Below are positions 37,661 to 48,529 of a stretch of DNA of 64,000 bases, one piece after another. Source of the stretch: Rhea pennata (taxonomy: Eukaryota > Chordata > Aves > Rheiformes > Rheidae); the NCBI RefSeq assembly GCF_028389875.1, contig NC_084668.1, positions 15,705,993 through 15,769,992 of the forward strand, given 5' to 3'. Every line of letters starts with the position of its first letter. Within the stretch, counting starts at the first letter, position 1. The notes below the pieces were generated by a model. The model saw nothing but the letters and a program-made list of their open reading frames with translations, had not been told where the DNA came from and ran no database searches. Both the position numbers and the translations under genes were made by a program.

Positions 37661-37825
37661 AAAGGAAAAAAAAGGAAAAGGAGAGGAGAGGAGAGGAGAG
37701 GAGAGGAGAGGAGAGGAGAGGAGAGGAGAGGAGAGGAGAGGAGAGGAGAGGAGAGGAGAGGAGAGGAGAGGAGAGGAAAGGAGAGGAGAGGAGAGGAGAA
37801 GGGAGAGGAGGGGAGGGAAAGAGAG
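37661..37825 (+). repeat. Long purine tandem array, unit GAGAG (GGAGA)
   Basis: A degenerate GA-rich lead-in is followed by about 20 uninterrupted copies of the pentamer from about 37680 to 37777, then imperfect copies to about 37825. Every base is a purine on the plus strand. Long homopurine tracts with mirror symmetry can form intramolecular triplex (H-DNA), and they are often length-polymorphic. The frames crossing it (Glu-Arg-Gly or Leu-Ser-Ser repeats) are artefacts. Confidence 0.95.
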
Positions 37826-37829
37826 AAGG

Positions 37830-39120
37830 AATCAGTCTGCTTCAATCAAAAGAATACCCAGAAGAGGGATTCTTTGCTGTCTCCCCTTGCTTGCTAGAAG
37901 AGCTTTCCGCTAGTGAAAATAATCTAGAAAAGGTATGACAAGGCCAAAGTTCAATTTGAAAGCAAAATTCATAAATGAGGAGATACTTTGAAATAATCAA
38001 GTTAATTAACTGTTGGAATATTATTACATAGTGACTTCTTTATTTGTTGTTATTACATCAGTAATGGATATATTCATAACAGATAAGCTGTAGTTTTGTC
38101 TGAAGTTTGGTTATCCAGAAAACAGGAATAGAAGACAATGAAACTCCTTCCTGGTCCAGAATCTTTGAATTATGTATAGTAGTGTATGTATCAACATGTA
38201 TAATGACCTCCAGAACAAATATACAACTGAACATTCATATGTCTCTCAAGCACTAAGATTTGTGTGTGCCTGTGGTGTTAGTGACAAGAGCGCTGGGAGG
38301 AGGAGAGGGTCACCTAGCGCAGTCTTGTCATTTGAGGCGCTTGAGGATTTGTGTCATGATATCAGGCATTCATATCAGTTAATAGATAAAATATGTGCAT
38401 AAAAATGCTGCCAACTTGATAAAATTATGTGGTTGCTTACAGAAAAGGGATTTTTTTTCAATTTCACCTGTTTTTAATTTCCTGGACAAGGAAACAAAAA
38501 AATGTTCCTTTTATAATTATTGATTTGTGGGAGACGGGGAGAGTTGTTTTTTTTCTATCAGTTAATCCATTAGAATTTTTTCTTATTGAATCAAAATTAA
38601 TCATGACTGTTCTTTGGCTGGCAAGCCAGTTAATCATTTAATCTTTCCTTTCTTTCTTTGCTTTTTTCTTTTGGGGGGCGGTGGATTTAATAAAAGATAT
38701 TCCTAGGATGCAAATGTGTTTAAGTCATGCATTTTCTCACTCTTAAAAAAGTGCTAATGTAATGCATAATTTCCACTAAGAAACTTCAGCTCCAGGCTTT
38801 GCCCTGTTTGCTTAGCAGAGCCCACAGCCAGCCCTAACTGCACGTATCACACAGAGCCATCTACCGGTTCAGCAGCACATGTCTACCAAACCTTAAACTG
38901 CAAACATTTCCTTTTCCAAATATTTCCTGGTCTGGTAAAACCCCCAAATTAAGGCCAACTTCTTTCTATGATTGTTCAAGTTGTTCTAGTAGACTCGGTG
39001 TATTAGAGTATGGGGCATCAATATAGGGTTTTTCCCCCGTAATTTTTCATTTTATGCAATCCAGGAAATGGTTTCAGGGTTTATATGTCATAAACTGGTT
39101 GATGTAAGCAATATACTGAG
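37830..39120. other. Noncoding sequence, no gene recognised
   Basis: Plain AT-leaning sequence with a short T/G-rich patch near 38641-38690. No gene or transposon was recognised. Confidence 0.55.
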
Positions 39121-39128
39121 GTTTGGGG

Positions 39129-39164
<36 letters not shown>
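39129..39164 (+). repeat. Homopolymer of 36 A
   Basis: The longest single-base run in the window. In mammals this could be a retrocopy tail, but bird CR1 elements do not end in poly(A), and no recognisable cDNA-like sequence or target-site duplication lies beside it. It is best read as a mononucleotide microsatellite; its true length may be uncertain because such runs are error-prone in assembly. Confidence 0.9.
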
Positions 39165-39165
<1 letters not shown>

Positions 39166-39168
<3 letters not shown>

Positions 39169-41095
39169 ATGTTCACCATCTGAGTTGATTTACTTTAAGA
39201 ACATTTTAGTTTCTTTGCTGAGCTAAATTAAAAAAGAAATATGAGTTCTTGCCACTGAGATTCACTGTGAATCACTTGAAAAATGAATATAGCAAATAAA
39301 ATGCTCTGGGTCCTGAACTGACTGCCTTGTGAAGCCTGGATGTTCAACATGCAGTTCTGCGTTGTACATCCTTACACTTTCTTCATATTTTTATTTCAAG
39401 AACAGATGTGAGTAGTTCTAATAATTTATCCATTCTGCACCTTTCTCACAGAAAGCAAAGCATACTCAATCTTACGTTTGTGTAAAATGATCCCTGCCAA
39501 GGTGATAACCTTGTATTTTCCCTGCTTTTGTCCTAATTTGTTAATAATAGAGATAATGAATTACTGCTGATGAAGCCCCTAATGATAGTCACAACAAAAA
39601 TACCTAGTAGTTCACCAGTGTTTTGAATTTTCAAAGGAGATTATATATATCAATTATCTTCAGAGCATGCCTTGGAGTAAAGTAAGTATTAATACCCTCA
39701 TTACAGATCCCCATTATAATTCCCACCGTAGTAATCAGGAGATGGCAATGAAGCATTGCACGAGCACTCTGAAGTCCAAGGGCTGGCATTTGCAATGTGG
39801 TACGGCTTCTGGAGCCCACAGGCCAGAAAAACAAACCAGGTGAATCTGATGCTGTGGTGCCAGGAGGACTTCATGCCAGCAGAAGAGGTAAGAGTTCTTA
39901 CCTCTAGAAAGAAGTATCCCTGCAGGTATCCCTCCCAGCTAGTCCCTCCTGCCCCCTCAAAAAAGTTAATTTTAGCCTGAACTTGTTCTCCATGAAGTTC
40001 CTTAATAGCCATGCAAAGCTAAAAAGTGTTTTTATGAAGATGGGAGAAAACAGAGTAGTTCTCCTCTTGTGACTGAGAATAACAAAGCTGATTTAACCAA
40101 AGAGTGGAATTAAATGCCATACCTTCTATAGTTACCATGCACAAAAGGGGCCGCACCACTGCAAAAGAGACAAAGCTCTTTTGGACAGCAATATTGTCCA
40201 GGTCAAAACAAGGGTCTTTATTTTCTTCAGTGGGTGCGATTTTGAAACCAGGACATTAAACACATTACTTACTTGTCAGTGGATTAAATGCTCAGCCTTA
40301 GAGTAAAACAACAGAAAAAATCTGTCAAAAGTTTTTATGTTCAAATAGCATCTGGATGTTGATTTTCAAACCTGCTATTTGCTCTGTCAGAGAGAGGTGG
40401 TCTCTATTCAGCTTCATGGGCAACCACAATAAGAAAATCTTTATCGCAATGTCTCAAAGTTTAAAAGTAGTCTAGGATGATTTTCAGATCCCATGCGTGG
40501 CAATAGAGCCATTCCTTATGAATATTGTCTTGCAGACTAAGGAAAATTCCATTGAGGATGTAGAAAAATATTTCAGATACACCTGGAAAAGCAATATTGG
40601 CAGAATCAGAAGCTCTAGGTAGAGATTAGAGTAGAAATGTAATCTTGCCTTGTGATCAACCAGTGCTACTTTTGACAGCGTAGAGCTATCCATTTGTCTA
40701 CTTGTATGCCGTATGTTTAGAGCAGAATGTCGCTTAGCTTTGCAAATGGAATGTGAATAAATTATTCTAATTGTCATTAAAATGTTTCCATTTAAATATC
40801 AGCTTCTGCCAGCTGTAACCCTGCAATGGTCTGTGGATGGTACCTAAAATGGCATGTGCAATGTCAGCTTCTGTAACTTGATAAATGTACGCTGCATGAA
40901 TGGATGCTCTCTGAACAGGGAAGGTTCTAGGGAATTAAAGAAACCAGGAGTTTCTCCCTTTAGTAGACTTCGTGCAATTTTACTTTGGTTACATTAATCA
41001 CTTTGGGGGAAAAATATAAACAACATTAGTTATTTTTCTCTTGAGTAACCTCAGGATTCTTGGTACTATTATTCTGCAAGCAGCGCTCGTGATGA
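39166..41095. other. Noncoding sequence, no gene recognised
   Basis: Frames of 70-100 codons at 39.70-40.01 kb and 40.48-40.78 kb lack any known motif and are taken as chance. Otherwise this is AT-leaning sequence without identifiable repeats. Confidence 0.55.
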
Positions 41096-41097
41096 TT

Positions 41098-41138
41098 TCT
41101 CCCTTTCTCTCTTTCCCTCTTTCCCTTTCTCTTTCAGA
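41098..41138 (+). repeat. Pyrimidine-rich CT tract ending in CAG
   Basis: About 38 bases of almost pure C and T run into CAG at 41135-41137. The shape equals a strong splice-acceptor tract, but the sequence that follows soon reaches stops and has no recognisable exon. The safest label is a low-complexity CT tract. Confidence 0.6.
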
Positions 41139-41139
41139 G

Positions 41140-41845
41140 TGTATTTTCTGAGGGTTATCAGACATTTTATTATGAAAGACTTTTAAAATGAGAACTATGG
41201 AGGGTACAATGCAGCTTTGTTATTACAATATAACCTTGATTTATCTGCCTCTCAATTGTCTGAAACTTACTATTATCCAAAACATGGCCATGTCCCCCGA
41301 TATCTATTAATTACACTGACAATTCCTTTGAATGTGTGAAACCTCTGTTATCCAGGCTTATTCAGCTTTCCCCATGGCATCTGGATAATCAGAGCTCTAC
41401 TGTATTCATTATTTTTCATAATGCTTTCTACTTTTCAGAGGGCAGAAGCAGTCGCTCTTTCTCTCCCCTTTGCAGAATGCATTTGACTAGCCAAACAAAT
41501 GGAAGTGGCCAGATGGGAAATGCAACCTCTCGCTGTCTCAAAAATCATTTTATTTGTTCTGTAATGCCAATGCTATGGATCTGGCTGCAGACTACAGAGT
41601 CAACACATTCAGTAAGAGTAAGATGAGATTTTTCTACTCAGTTCACCTCATTTAAAAAAAGAAAAATCTGATAATCAGAAGATGATAAAAAAATCAACAA
41701 AACCCAATTCATCATCACTGAATGCCCAGTTCTCTCACCAGTCCCGTCTCGGTAGTGTCATTGTACTTTTCAGAAATTCAACTGTTTATTCTCATAGCCC
41801 ATGTTGGAGGTGAAGAATTTACCATTTTGCACGCAGGAAGGTGAG
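41140..41845. other. Noncoding sequence, no gene recognised
   Basis: A 96-codon plus-strand frame at 41336-41626 carries no recognisable motif. No repeats were identified. Confidence 0.5.
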
Positions 41846-41851
41846 CACAGA

Positions 41852-41884
41852 GAGTTTGAGTTGAGTTGGAGTTTGAGTTGGAGT
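41852..41884. repeat. Short tandem repeat, unit about GAGTTTGAGTTG
   Basis: Units of GAGTT and GAGTTTG alternate for about 33 bases. It is a small local duplication. Confidence 0.7.
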
Positions 41885-41889
41885 ATTAC

Positions 41890-42785
41890 AGATGGAGCCT
41901 GTGATACAGCTGCAAATGTAACTCTGCTTTCCAGCATCAAGGGGTCAACCTCTAGCTACAGACTGTCCTCAACAAAGCAGGGACGAGACCTGAGCAAAAG
42001 CTAGTGTCAAAGCAGCCAACCGTCTGGGGGCTGCTGTGACCCTTGCAAGGCATATCAGAAAGTACTGCTCTAAAGGAGTTCTGTAACGAACCATTAAGTA
42101 GCCATACCGCTAACAGACCTGCTAATATAAGACCACCTAGAAGCTTTCAAATGCTTTCCATTCACCTTGAATTAAACTAACATAACCAGAAAAATGCCAA
42201 CAAACTGGGGCTGCACAGTGGATTAATACTTTCTATGTGCTCCAGGGTCCTGGCACAAGAGTATCTGAATGACCTGAATGCCCCCTAGGCCAGGGTCCTA
42301 TGTCTGCTAGTGATCATGGTTCGAAGATTAAACATGGATTAAAGGGACAGAGCAACATACCTCTAAGGTGTTGCTCACTGCAGTGCAAGACTCAGAGACT
42401 GTTCCTGAGCCTCCAGTTGTCTCTTTGTGCATAAAACACATTTTCAGGTTTTTCTTCCTAGAATTTGTTGAATTTCTTCTTGAACTGATCTGTTTGAATA
42501 CATCCCGAGTTCAATAGTTTAATTATGCACTCATCAGGGAATAAAGCATTTCTTTGGATTTGCTTTCTGTCTGCTGCCTCACAGTTTCGTGAGATGCCTC
42601 CATATTTCCTGTATCATGCAAAATATATGTAATATTTTTTTATTCCTGTTCTCCATCCAAATTAAGATTTTACTGACCTCTGTCAAGGCATCATGGGGTC
42701 AAGGTAGACAAGGCCAAGTAGATGAGCTTTAAACTAAATAATGGGATGGGTACCTGGGCCACAAAATATAGGACCTGGAACAACT
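41890..42785. other. Noncoding sequence, possibly the 5' flank of the LINE relic
   Basis: No gene is recognised. The last roughly 120 bases may belong to the degraded LINE that follows, but similarity there is too weak to place a boundary. Confidence 0.45.
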
Positions 42786-42789
42786 GATG

Positions 42790-43640
42790 CTACATGTAAA
42801 ATTAGACATTACTGGGGTGGCAGAAACATATAGAAATAATGAATGTAGTTACAATGGTTTTGGAAACAGAAATAAAGGTAAAAATGGGTGAATGGCCTGG
42901 CTTGATGCAATAGAATAGAGAAATAAGAAGGGGTAGGATAGACAGAACAGACCACATCTGTGTAAAATTGCTTTTGGGAAGGATAATAAGAGATTCTATT
43001 GAGTAGTGCTGAAAGTTTGTTATATTTCCTCCCCCCTCCAGGTTCAGCTTTGGATATGAATAGCAATTTCTGTGATGTTATTAGAGGGAGAGAGAGACTA
43101 GTGAGAATTGTGTCATTAAAGTAGACTAGCTCCCAGACACATACTGAAAAATAAACGCAACCAATAACCCTAAGGCCCAGATATTCCTTCAGATGGCACG
43201 CAACAGACTGGGCCACTAAGTAGCAAGGATAGAGCAGAGATGAAGAATGATCTCAGTATGGTCATGCGTACTTCGTCTCACTTTTTAATACGTATCTGAC
43301 AAGTGATATCAGATACGAGGACAAAGGCAGGATGAGGACAAGAGAGCAGAAAAAGCATGACCACATCTGAGATAGAAGGAAAAATCAGAGCTAAGTGAGC
43401 TGAAGCTGAGGAAATCAGACTGTGTTCACCCCACTATTTTTAAATTGCTGGTACAAGGATTTTTAATAAATTTGTCAAGTTTTTATGAATGGGACTATAT
43501 GCTTGGACAATAGCAAATGTAATACCTGTATTGAGGAAACAGGGTTAAGAGGAAAAATAGAAAGTGATCTTGGCAGTTTCAAGCCTCTGAATCTGACCTT
43601 AATAATATGTAAATATTGTAGCTTCTCCAGGAAAACCTTT
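42790..43640 (+). mobile_element. Decayed CR1-type LINE (endonuclease and start of reverse transcriptase)
   Basis: Near 42800-42835 'gacattactggggtggcaga' then 'aacatatag' resembles the codons for the LINE endonuclease phrase 'DIIGITETWW'. At 43504-43545 the translation is WTIANVIPVLRKQG and then a stop, matching the family phrase W-x-IANVVPIFKKG. At 43566-43604, in another frame, it reads DLGSFKPLNLTLI, where the family has DPGNYRPVSLTSI. A frameshift and stops therefore separate two adjacent RT blocks, so the copy is inactive. The spacing from endonuclease to RT (about 700 bases) is shorter than in an intact element, suggesting internal deletion. The SINE at 43692 abuts its right end. Family naming is from memory. 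Confidence 0.68.
43291..43317. repeat. 9-bp perfect inverted repeat
   Basis: The arms cgtatctga and tcagatacg are separated by 9 bases. It lies within the span of the degraded LINE, in a part with no clear LINE similarity. It could be a small hairpin or chance. Confidence 0.65.
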
Positions 43641-43691
43641 AGGCTGAAAACAGAAAATCATTCCTGTCTGTTGGAGCAGTTAAACTAGAAG

Positions 43692-43829
43692 GAATCATAG
43701 AATCGTAAGGTTGGAAGGGACCTCTGGAGATCATCTTATCCAACCCTCAGCGTAGCCCATACGGGGATTGAATCCATGACCTTGGCATTAGCAGCACCAC
43801 GCTCTAACCAACTAAGCTAAAGAACAGCC
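43692..43829 (-). mobile_element. tRNA-Ile/CR1 composite SINE (TguSINE1-like)
   Basis: Read on the minus strand, the head matches isoleucine tRNA closely. It has an A box tagcttagttgg (43808-43819), the phrase 'gttagagcgtggtgct' with the anticodon region altered to gctaatgcc, a B box ggattcaatcc (43765-43775), and an acceptor-side 'ccccgtatgggcta'. The tail (about 43692-43750) is the avian CR1 3' end ('tcccttccaacc', ending attctatgattc). The combination of a tRNA-Ile head and a CR1 tail is the known design of TguSINE1 in songbirds, which uses CR1 enzymes in trans. The extra changes and lost acceptor pairing mean it is not a tRNA gene. No obvious target-site duplication is seen. Confidence 0.88.
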
Positions 43830-44855
43830 TGCCATAGGGATGGCTAAATTCCTAACTGCAGTTAAGAGGAAAGACAATTCAGCATATGAAAGAAATGATA
43901 TGAAATAGTTGCCTACAGTACCAGGGAGCTGGACACAGTAACAGTAGTGGTTCTTCCCGTTCCTATCACTGTATTTCTTTCTGAATCCTTGATTTTTCAA
44001 GGGAATTAAGCGTACATATATGACTTTAAGAGCAGGACTTACTCTACTGATGCCAATAGACAGATTTTCAAAAACGTACTGCTCAAATTACCAAGTGGAT
44101 CACTCTAATTTTGATAGCCAAAATTCCTGGTTGCCCTTTGAACACCTCAGTCTCAAATCTCTGTTGGATCTATTTATATATTTAAAATGTGTCACATACT
44201 GTAATAGCTTCTTTAAATAGGAGCTTAGTCAACATAGCATCCTCTTTCACAACTCTTATTCCATGTACTGCTAGTTAGGAGAATTTCCCAGCCATATGCT
44301 CATGGAGTATTTTTTTCAGGAATCTTCCAAGCCCTTCACTTCCATCGCTACTATTCCTCCTTTCACATTCCCCAGTTTGCTTCAATAGCCAGTAGAAGGT
44401 AACATGGCAGCCTTGTTGGAGATTTTAGTGATCAGACATAAGTACTAACAGTTATTTCTGGATGAACCTCCACAGGGATGTCAAATGGCTGTTGATATTT
44501 TATGTACTTTATTTTCTCAGCAAGGCTTCCTAAGAAGAAATTAATACAAAGATAATCTTTGGCATTCTTCCTGGGATATAACAGCGTAAGACTATATTTT
44601 GTACCCAAGTCTTTATCTGAAAGGAAAATTCAATAAATATGAACCTCTCTAGAATCCAAATAATGGCAACTCCTTGAGAAAAAATGCTACGCAAACCTCT
44701 TAGTAGTCAGACAGGTAATAACACATAAAAAGCCTGTAGAGACATGGCTGGTGCCAAGTGTCCCAGTAGCCCTAGGCTAAAGTGCGTCACCTCAGCTCAT
44801 AAAACCACACCTCTAACCAGAATTTGCTTGTACAATGGCTGAATCACTGCTTTTC
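43830..44855. other. Noncoding sequence, no gene recognised
   Basis: Short frames only and no identifiable repeat beyond the nested elements to the left. Confidence 0.55.
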
Positions 44856-44859
44856 GGGA

Positions 44860-44896
44860 GTGTATGTTGTGTGTATGTTAGTATGTGTATGTGCGA
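44860..44896. repeat. GT/GTAT microsatellite
   Basis: Irregular tandem GTAT and GTGT units with a few interruptions, alternating purine and pyrimidine. Confidence 0.75.
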
Positions 44897-45508
44897 GGAG
44901 CTGGAAACAAAAGAATAAATGTAGCCATTACTTCAGCAAATACAAAGTATTTTCCTTTCCCATCCTTGCACTCCAGTCCTCACACTAAACAAGGTCCCTA
45001 ATTTCACTGCCACTATTCTCTGCAAAATTAGCCTCTGTTTGTGTTAAGGAGCTGGCACATTTTAGCAACCCCATTCCCACACCCTTTATACCAATGGAAA
45101 GTGACTTTTCCCTCTTAAAATAACATCTACCTGTACACCCTCTAAAAAGGCCATAGAGCTCCCATTGTTCAAGAAAGATATCTGCACATATGCAAATAGC
45201 TGACTGATTAAGGAGGTGTCAGTAGATGGGTGTCAAGAATATGTGGCCTAGTTACTAGGTTTTGTGAGACCAATTAAAATAGGGCATCACTGTTCTGCAT
45301 GACAAATGGCTTCCTCTGGCTGTTCTTTACCTCAGTTCTTGGCATATGTTATCACTGACTGTCTTTATCTCAAAGAGAGTCTGAAATACTTTTTTCTTAT
45401 TCTGCAAGCATGAGGTTTTTTGCTTCTTGTGAAATGAACATTCTGAGAGCTATATGACACATGCTATAAAGCTTCTCCCTGCCCTCTTTGCATTATTTTT
45501 GGTAAAAT

Positions 45509-45558
45509 GGAGTATATTCATGTCAAATGAAGTATATTCAGGTTCATGAATATACTCC
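45509..45558. repeat. 14-bp perfect inverted repeat with internal third copy
   Basis: The arms ggagtatattcatg (45509-45522) and catgaatatactcc (45545-45558) are exact reverse complements around a 22-base spacer. The spacer holds another direct partial copy (gaagtatattcag, 45529-45541), so three related 13-14-base units sit within 50 bases. This can form a stable stem-loop. I do not recognise it as a transposon end or a named element. Confidence 0.85.
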
Positions 45559-45559
45559 T

Positions 45560-47580
45560 CCAAGCCCGGAAGGATTCCTAACACAGGTGAGGAAGTGACT
45601 GAAAGTGAAGCAGAAATAGGGATGTGAATTTTTTTTCAAGAAGAAATTGGGGGCAAAGATAGAAAACGCATTTGAGGTGCGAAGAGATGCTTAGGTTACC
45701 TACAGGGCATATCTTGCCTAGATTGACCAACATCTTGTTTCTTGCCCCGTAACTCTGTACATCCCACTGAAGCTTAAACTGCCTGTAGCAGAGAATGAAG
45801 GAGAGGAATTAGGATCAGAGTCCAGAGCTTCCTGAAGCCTTAACAGGCCTCATGCCTCTCCAGGTGAACACATCAGCCCTTCCCCAGTGACTCCTGATAT
45901 GGACAATACACACTCCTCCGGCTTCCTGCTCCCTTTCTTGAGAGGTCTGTCAGTGCCTCTGTTTGACCTACCTCCAAAACAAAGGTCTCATGCTGGAGTT
46001 CTTGGTCTTAGAAAAGTCAAAAATAAGATTTTTAACCCTCTGCATGATGAAGAGGGAATAGTAAAACAGAAGTTTTGAGAGAACCTCAAAGCTTGTGGAG
46101 GGGGCCAAATTGCCGTGAGAAAATAAAGATCTCAGAAAGTACTAGGACACAGGGAGGAGGTGTCAGATTGCAGCTGGCTAAAGATTAGTGGGAGATTAAA
46201 CTAAAGGAGAGTATGCTAAGGGTTCTGGTGAAAACAATCAAGTTGTCAATAAATTTCTCAGATGACAGAATAAATCAGATTGTGAAAGGGAGAGAGAGGA
46301 AATAGAAGTGCTCTGGAGCAAGGGAGCAGCTTGTCTTGCTATTATGAGATCTGGTAGTTTGCAATTAGCAGAGCTGCCTGCCCTACTGGCACCTTCCTGC
46401 TCTGCTCTCTGCACAGATAACGGTTTGTTAGCTTTGCAGTAATACTGTGCACTCCAAGTTAATTAGGAAAGGGGACCATTTTTTAGGGCAAGGCAGGTGG
46501 CAAAAAGCTACAGCCACAGATGTCATCAGGATACAGCAGTGACTGCGGAAGCAATCTAAGGTAGTTCCCCTTCCCGTTTAAATGAGAGGGTTATATTTGG
46601 CCCTTGAGGTTCAGAGAAGTCCTGCCTTGGGGTGATTTCCTTCAAGGTCCACAGCATAGCAGCCCAGACTCCTGACTCTGCCAGCCCCCTACAGCTAGCC
46701 ATCTAATAACTGGAGGCAACAAGGCATGTGCCACAAAACCTGGAGAGCCATTGGGAAGGGGAATGCAAATCAGCAATATCGCCCTTACTCACTTTTGCTT
46801 CCCCACTTGCACTCTCTGGGTTCAGTTTACGCAGATACAGCCACACTGTCGCTCACATCTCACAGGAAGTCTGGGCTGCGTGTCTCAGGCACGCAACAAA
46901 GCAAGGGCGAGCAAAAGCAGCTCAGCTAAGCTGTCACCCTACCCACAGTGCTGGTCAAAAAGTCAGTGGTGGCTTTGACATCTTGAGATATGGCGGGTCA
47001 TAGGCTACTCTTTTTTAGTAGCTGAAGAGGGAAAACTATCTGTTTCTTATTAGCTCATTCACCTCCCAGCTACTTTTCCACATCTAAGGAGCTAGAATTG
47101 TCCATGTCATCAGGAAGACTGCTGAATCAAATGAATAGAGAAAAGAAGGGAAAAATCAAACTGAGAAGTAGAACCTGAAAAAAAAGGGGAGGTCAAAATG
47201 AAAGAGTAAGGAAAGAATGCTAATGTAAGCTAGAAATTACCATATTGAGTTATGCTTAACATTAAAACAGAGTAATAGCAGGCAAGAACAAATAGTGTAA
47301 ATGAACCATAGAAGCAGATGAAATCTATTGTGAATGAAAGCATAAGCCCTGATATCACTTGTCCTTGCTCGTCCTGGCACCAGGAACATTTCCACCTATG
47401 AGGGAGTTAATACAAAGTTATTTGGGTATGGACATGTGCATATGTTATGTAGGCTTAGGCCAGGATAGGAACAATCTCAGAATCTATTGCTGTTAATACC
47501 TATGTAGTGTAATGAAAAGTATGGTCAGACGAGCAAGATTTCTTAAGTACAGTAGAAAATTACATATGCAGCAAGCTTAA
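45560..47580. other. Noncoding sequence, no gene recognised
   Basis: Overlapping plus-strand frames near 46.73-47.00 kb in three phases reflect a patch low in stop codons rather than a gene; no motif is recognisable. Near 45572-45581 'cacag|gtgagg' resembles a splice-site pair but has a poor pyrimidine tract. Confidence 0.5.
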
Positions 47581-47583
47581 GCC

Positions 47584-47603
47584 AAAAAAAAAAAAAAAAA
47601 AAA
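47584..47603 (+). repeat. Homopolymer of 20 A
   Basis: An uninterrupted run of A, with no retrocopy recognisable to its left. Confidence 0.85.
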
Positions 47604-47604
47604 G

Positions 47605-48525
47605 GGACAGTGATCAGATTTGTAGTTAATAAAGAAAAACTGGATAATCAGAAGAGAAATGAATTAAATTACAAGATTAAATTACAAGAGGCAGAGATAG
47701 CAAAGAGAGTCAAATGTTCTAGGTAAATGGAAGGGAGGTTTGTTTTATTATTTTTTGTTTATCCTAAGGAGAAGCAGATTTGAGCTGATGAAAGCACTTC
47801 AGGAATATATGTTGAATTGTTAAAAGCCTAAAAATGCATCAGCAAATAATAATCACTAAAAAAAGAAATCAGAAAAATAATCATGATATTTTCTAAATGA
47901 AACATTTTTAACAGCTGATGTCAGGTGTTACATCTTGTGGATTAAAGGTATGTAATCAGCCCATAAACGTATTTCAACAAAACAAACTCTATTTTTGGTG
48001 GAGCCAGAAAAAACATTCTCATTAGCCCAGATCAGAGTTGCTTAGGAGGTTTTTGCCTTTTAAATTTCCAAACACTGAAAATTTCCAAAGTGCTTTTCTT
48101 CTGGTTGAACTGAAACTAATATTCATTTAGTTTGAATTATCATAGGGTGCCAAACAATTATTTACTAGATGATTCTAAACAGAATCATGAAAATGAAAAG
48201 CCTTATAGACTGTTTTGTTTCAATTATTTTACAGTGAACCCAGAAGAGTTACTATCTTTTACGAATTATGCTAACATGGCTGTGCAGGGAAGGGTATGAT
48301 ATTCTCCACAATATCAGCGGGTGCAACAAAATTCAGTCACAGGCATTTTGATGCAAAGGTAATCGAGATGTGATCCAACAACCTTTAGGAGTGAGGGAGA
48401 TTTTACATACGAAAGCTAGCAAAGACCAGTAGAAAATAAACCAGAAGCAAGGGGAAGAAAAGGAAAGAGCAATACATTCATATTAGCCAAATCTTCCCTT
48501 CTCCTAACCTCCACACAGTTTGGTT
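47605..48525. other. Noncoding AT-rich sequence
   Basis: No gene, repeat family or clear signal was recognised. Confidence 0.55.
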
Positions 48526-48529
48526 AAAT

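Noticed and set aside
37537..37913. Glu-Arg-Gly or Leu-Ser-Ser repeat proteins
   Set aside because: Produced only by the GAGAG tandem array.
38900..39164. Processed pseudogene with the 36-A run as its tail
   Set aside because: The sequence to the left does not resemble a known mRNA and no target-site duplication was found by eye.
41098..41260. Exon after the strong pyrimidine tract and CAG at 41137
   Set aside because: The following sequence hits stops quickly and has no donor or protein similarity. A simple CT tract explains it.
42809..43216. 135-codon minus-strand frame
   Set aside because: It is antisense to the LINE relic and has no protein-like motif; a shadow of repeat sequence.
43753..43829. 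Functional tRNA-Ile gene
   Set aside because: The anticodon region and acceptor pairing are changed and the unit is fused to a CR1 tail, so it is a SINE head.
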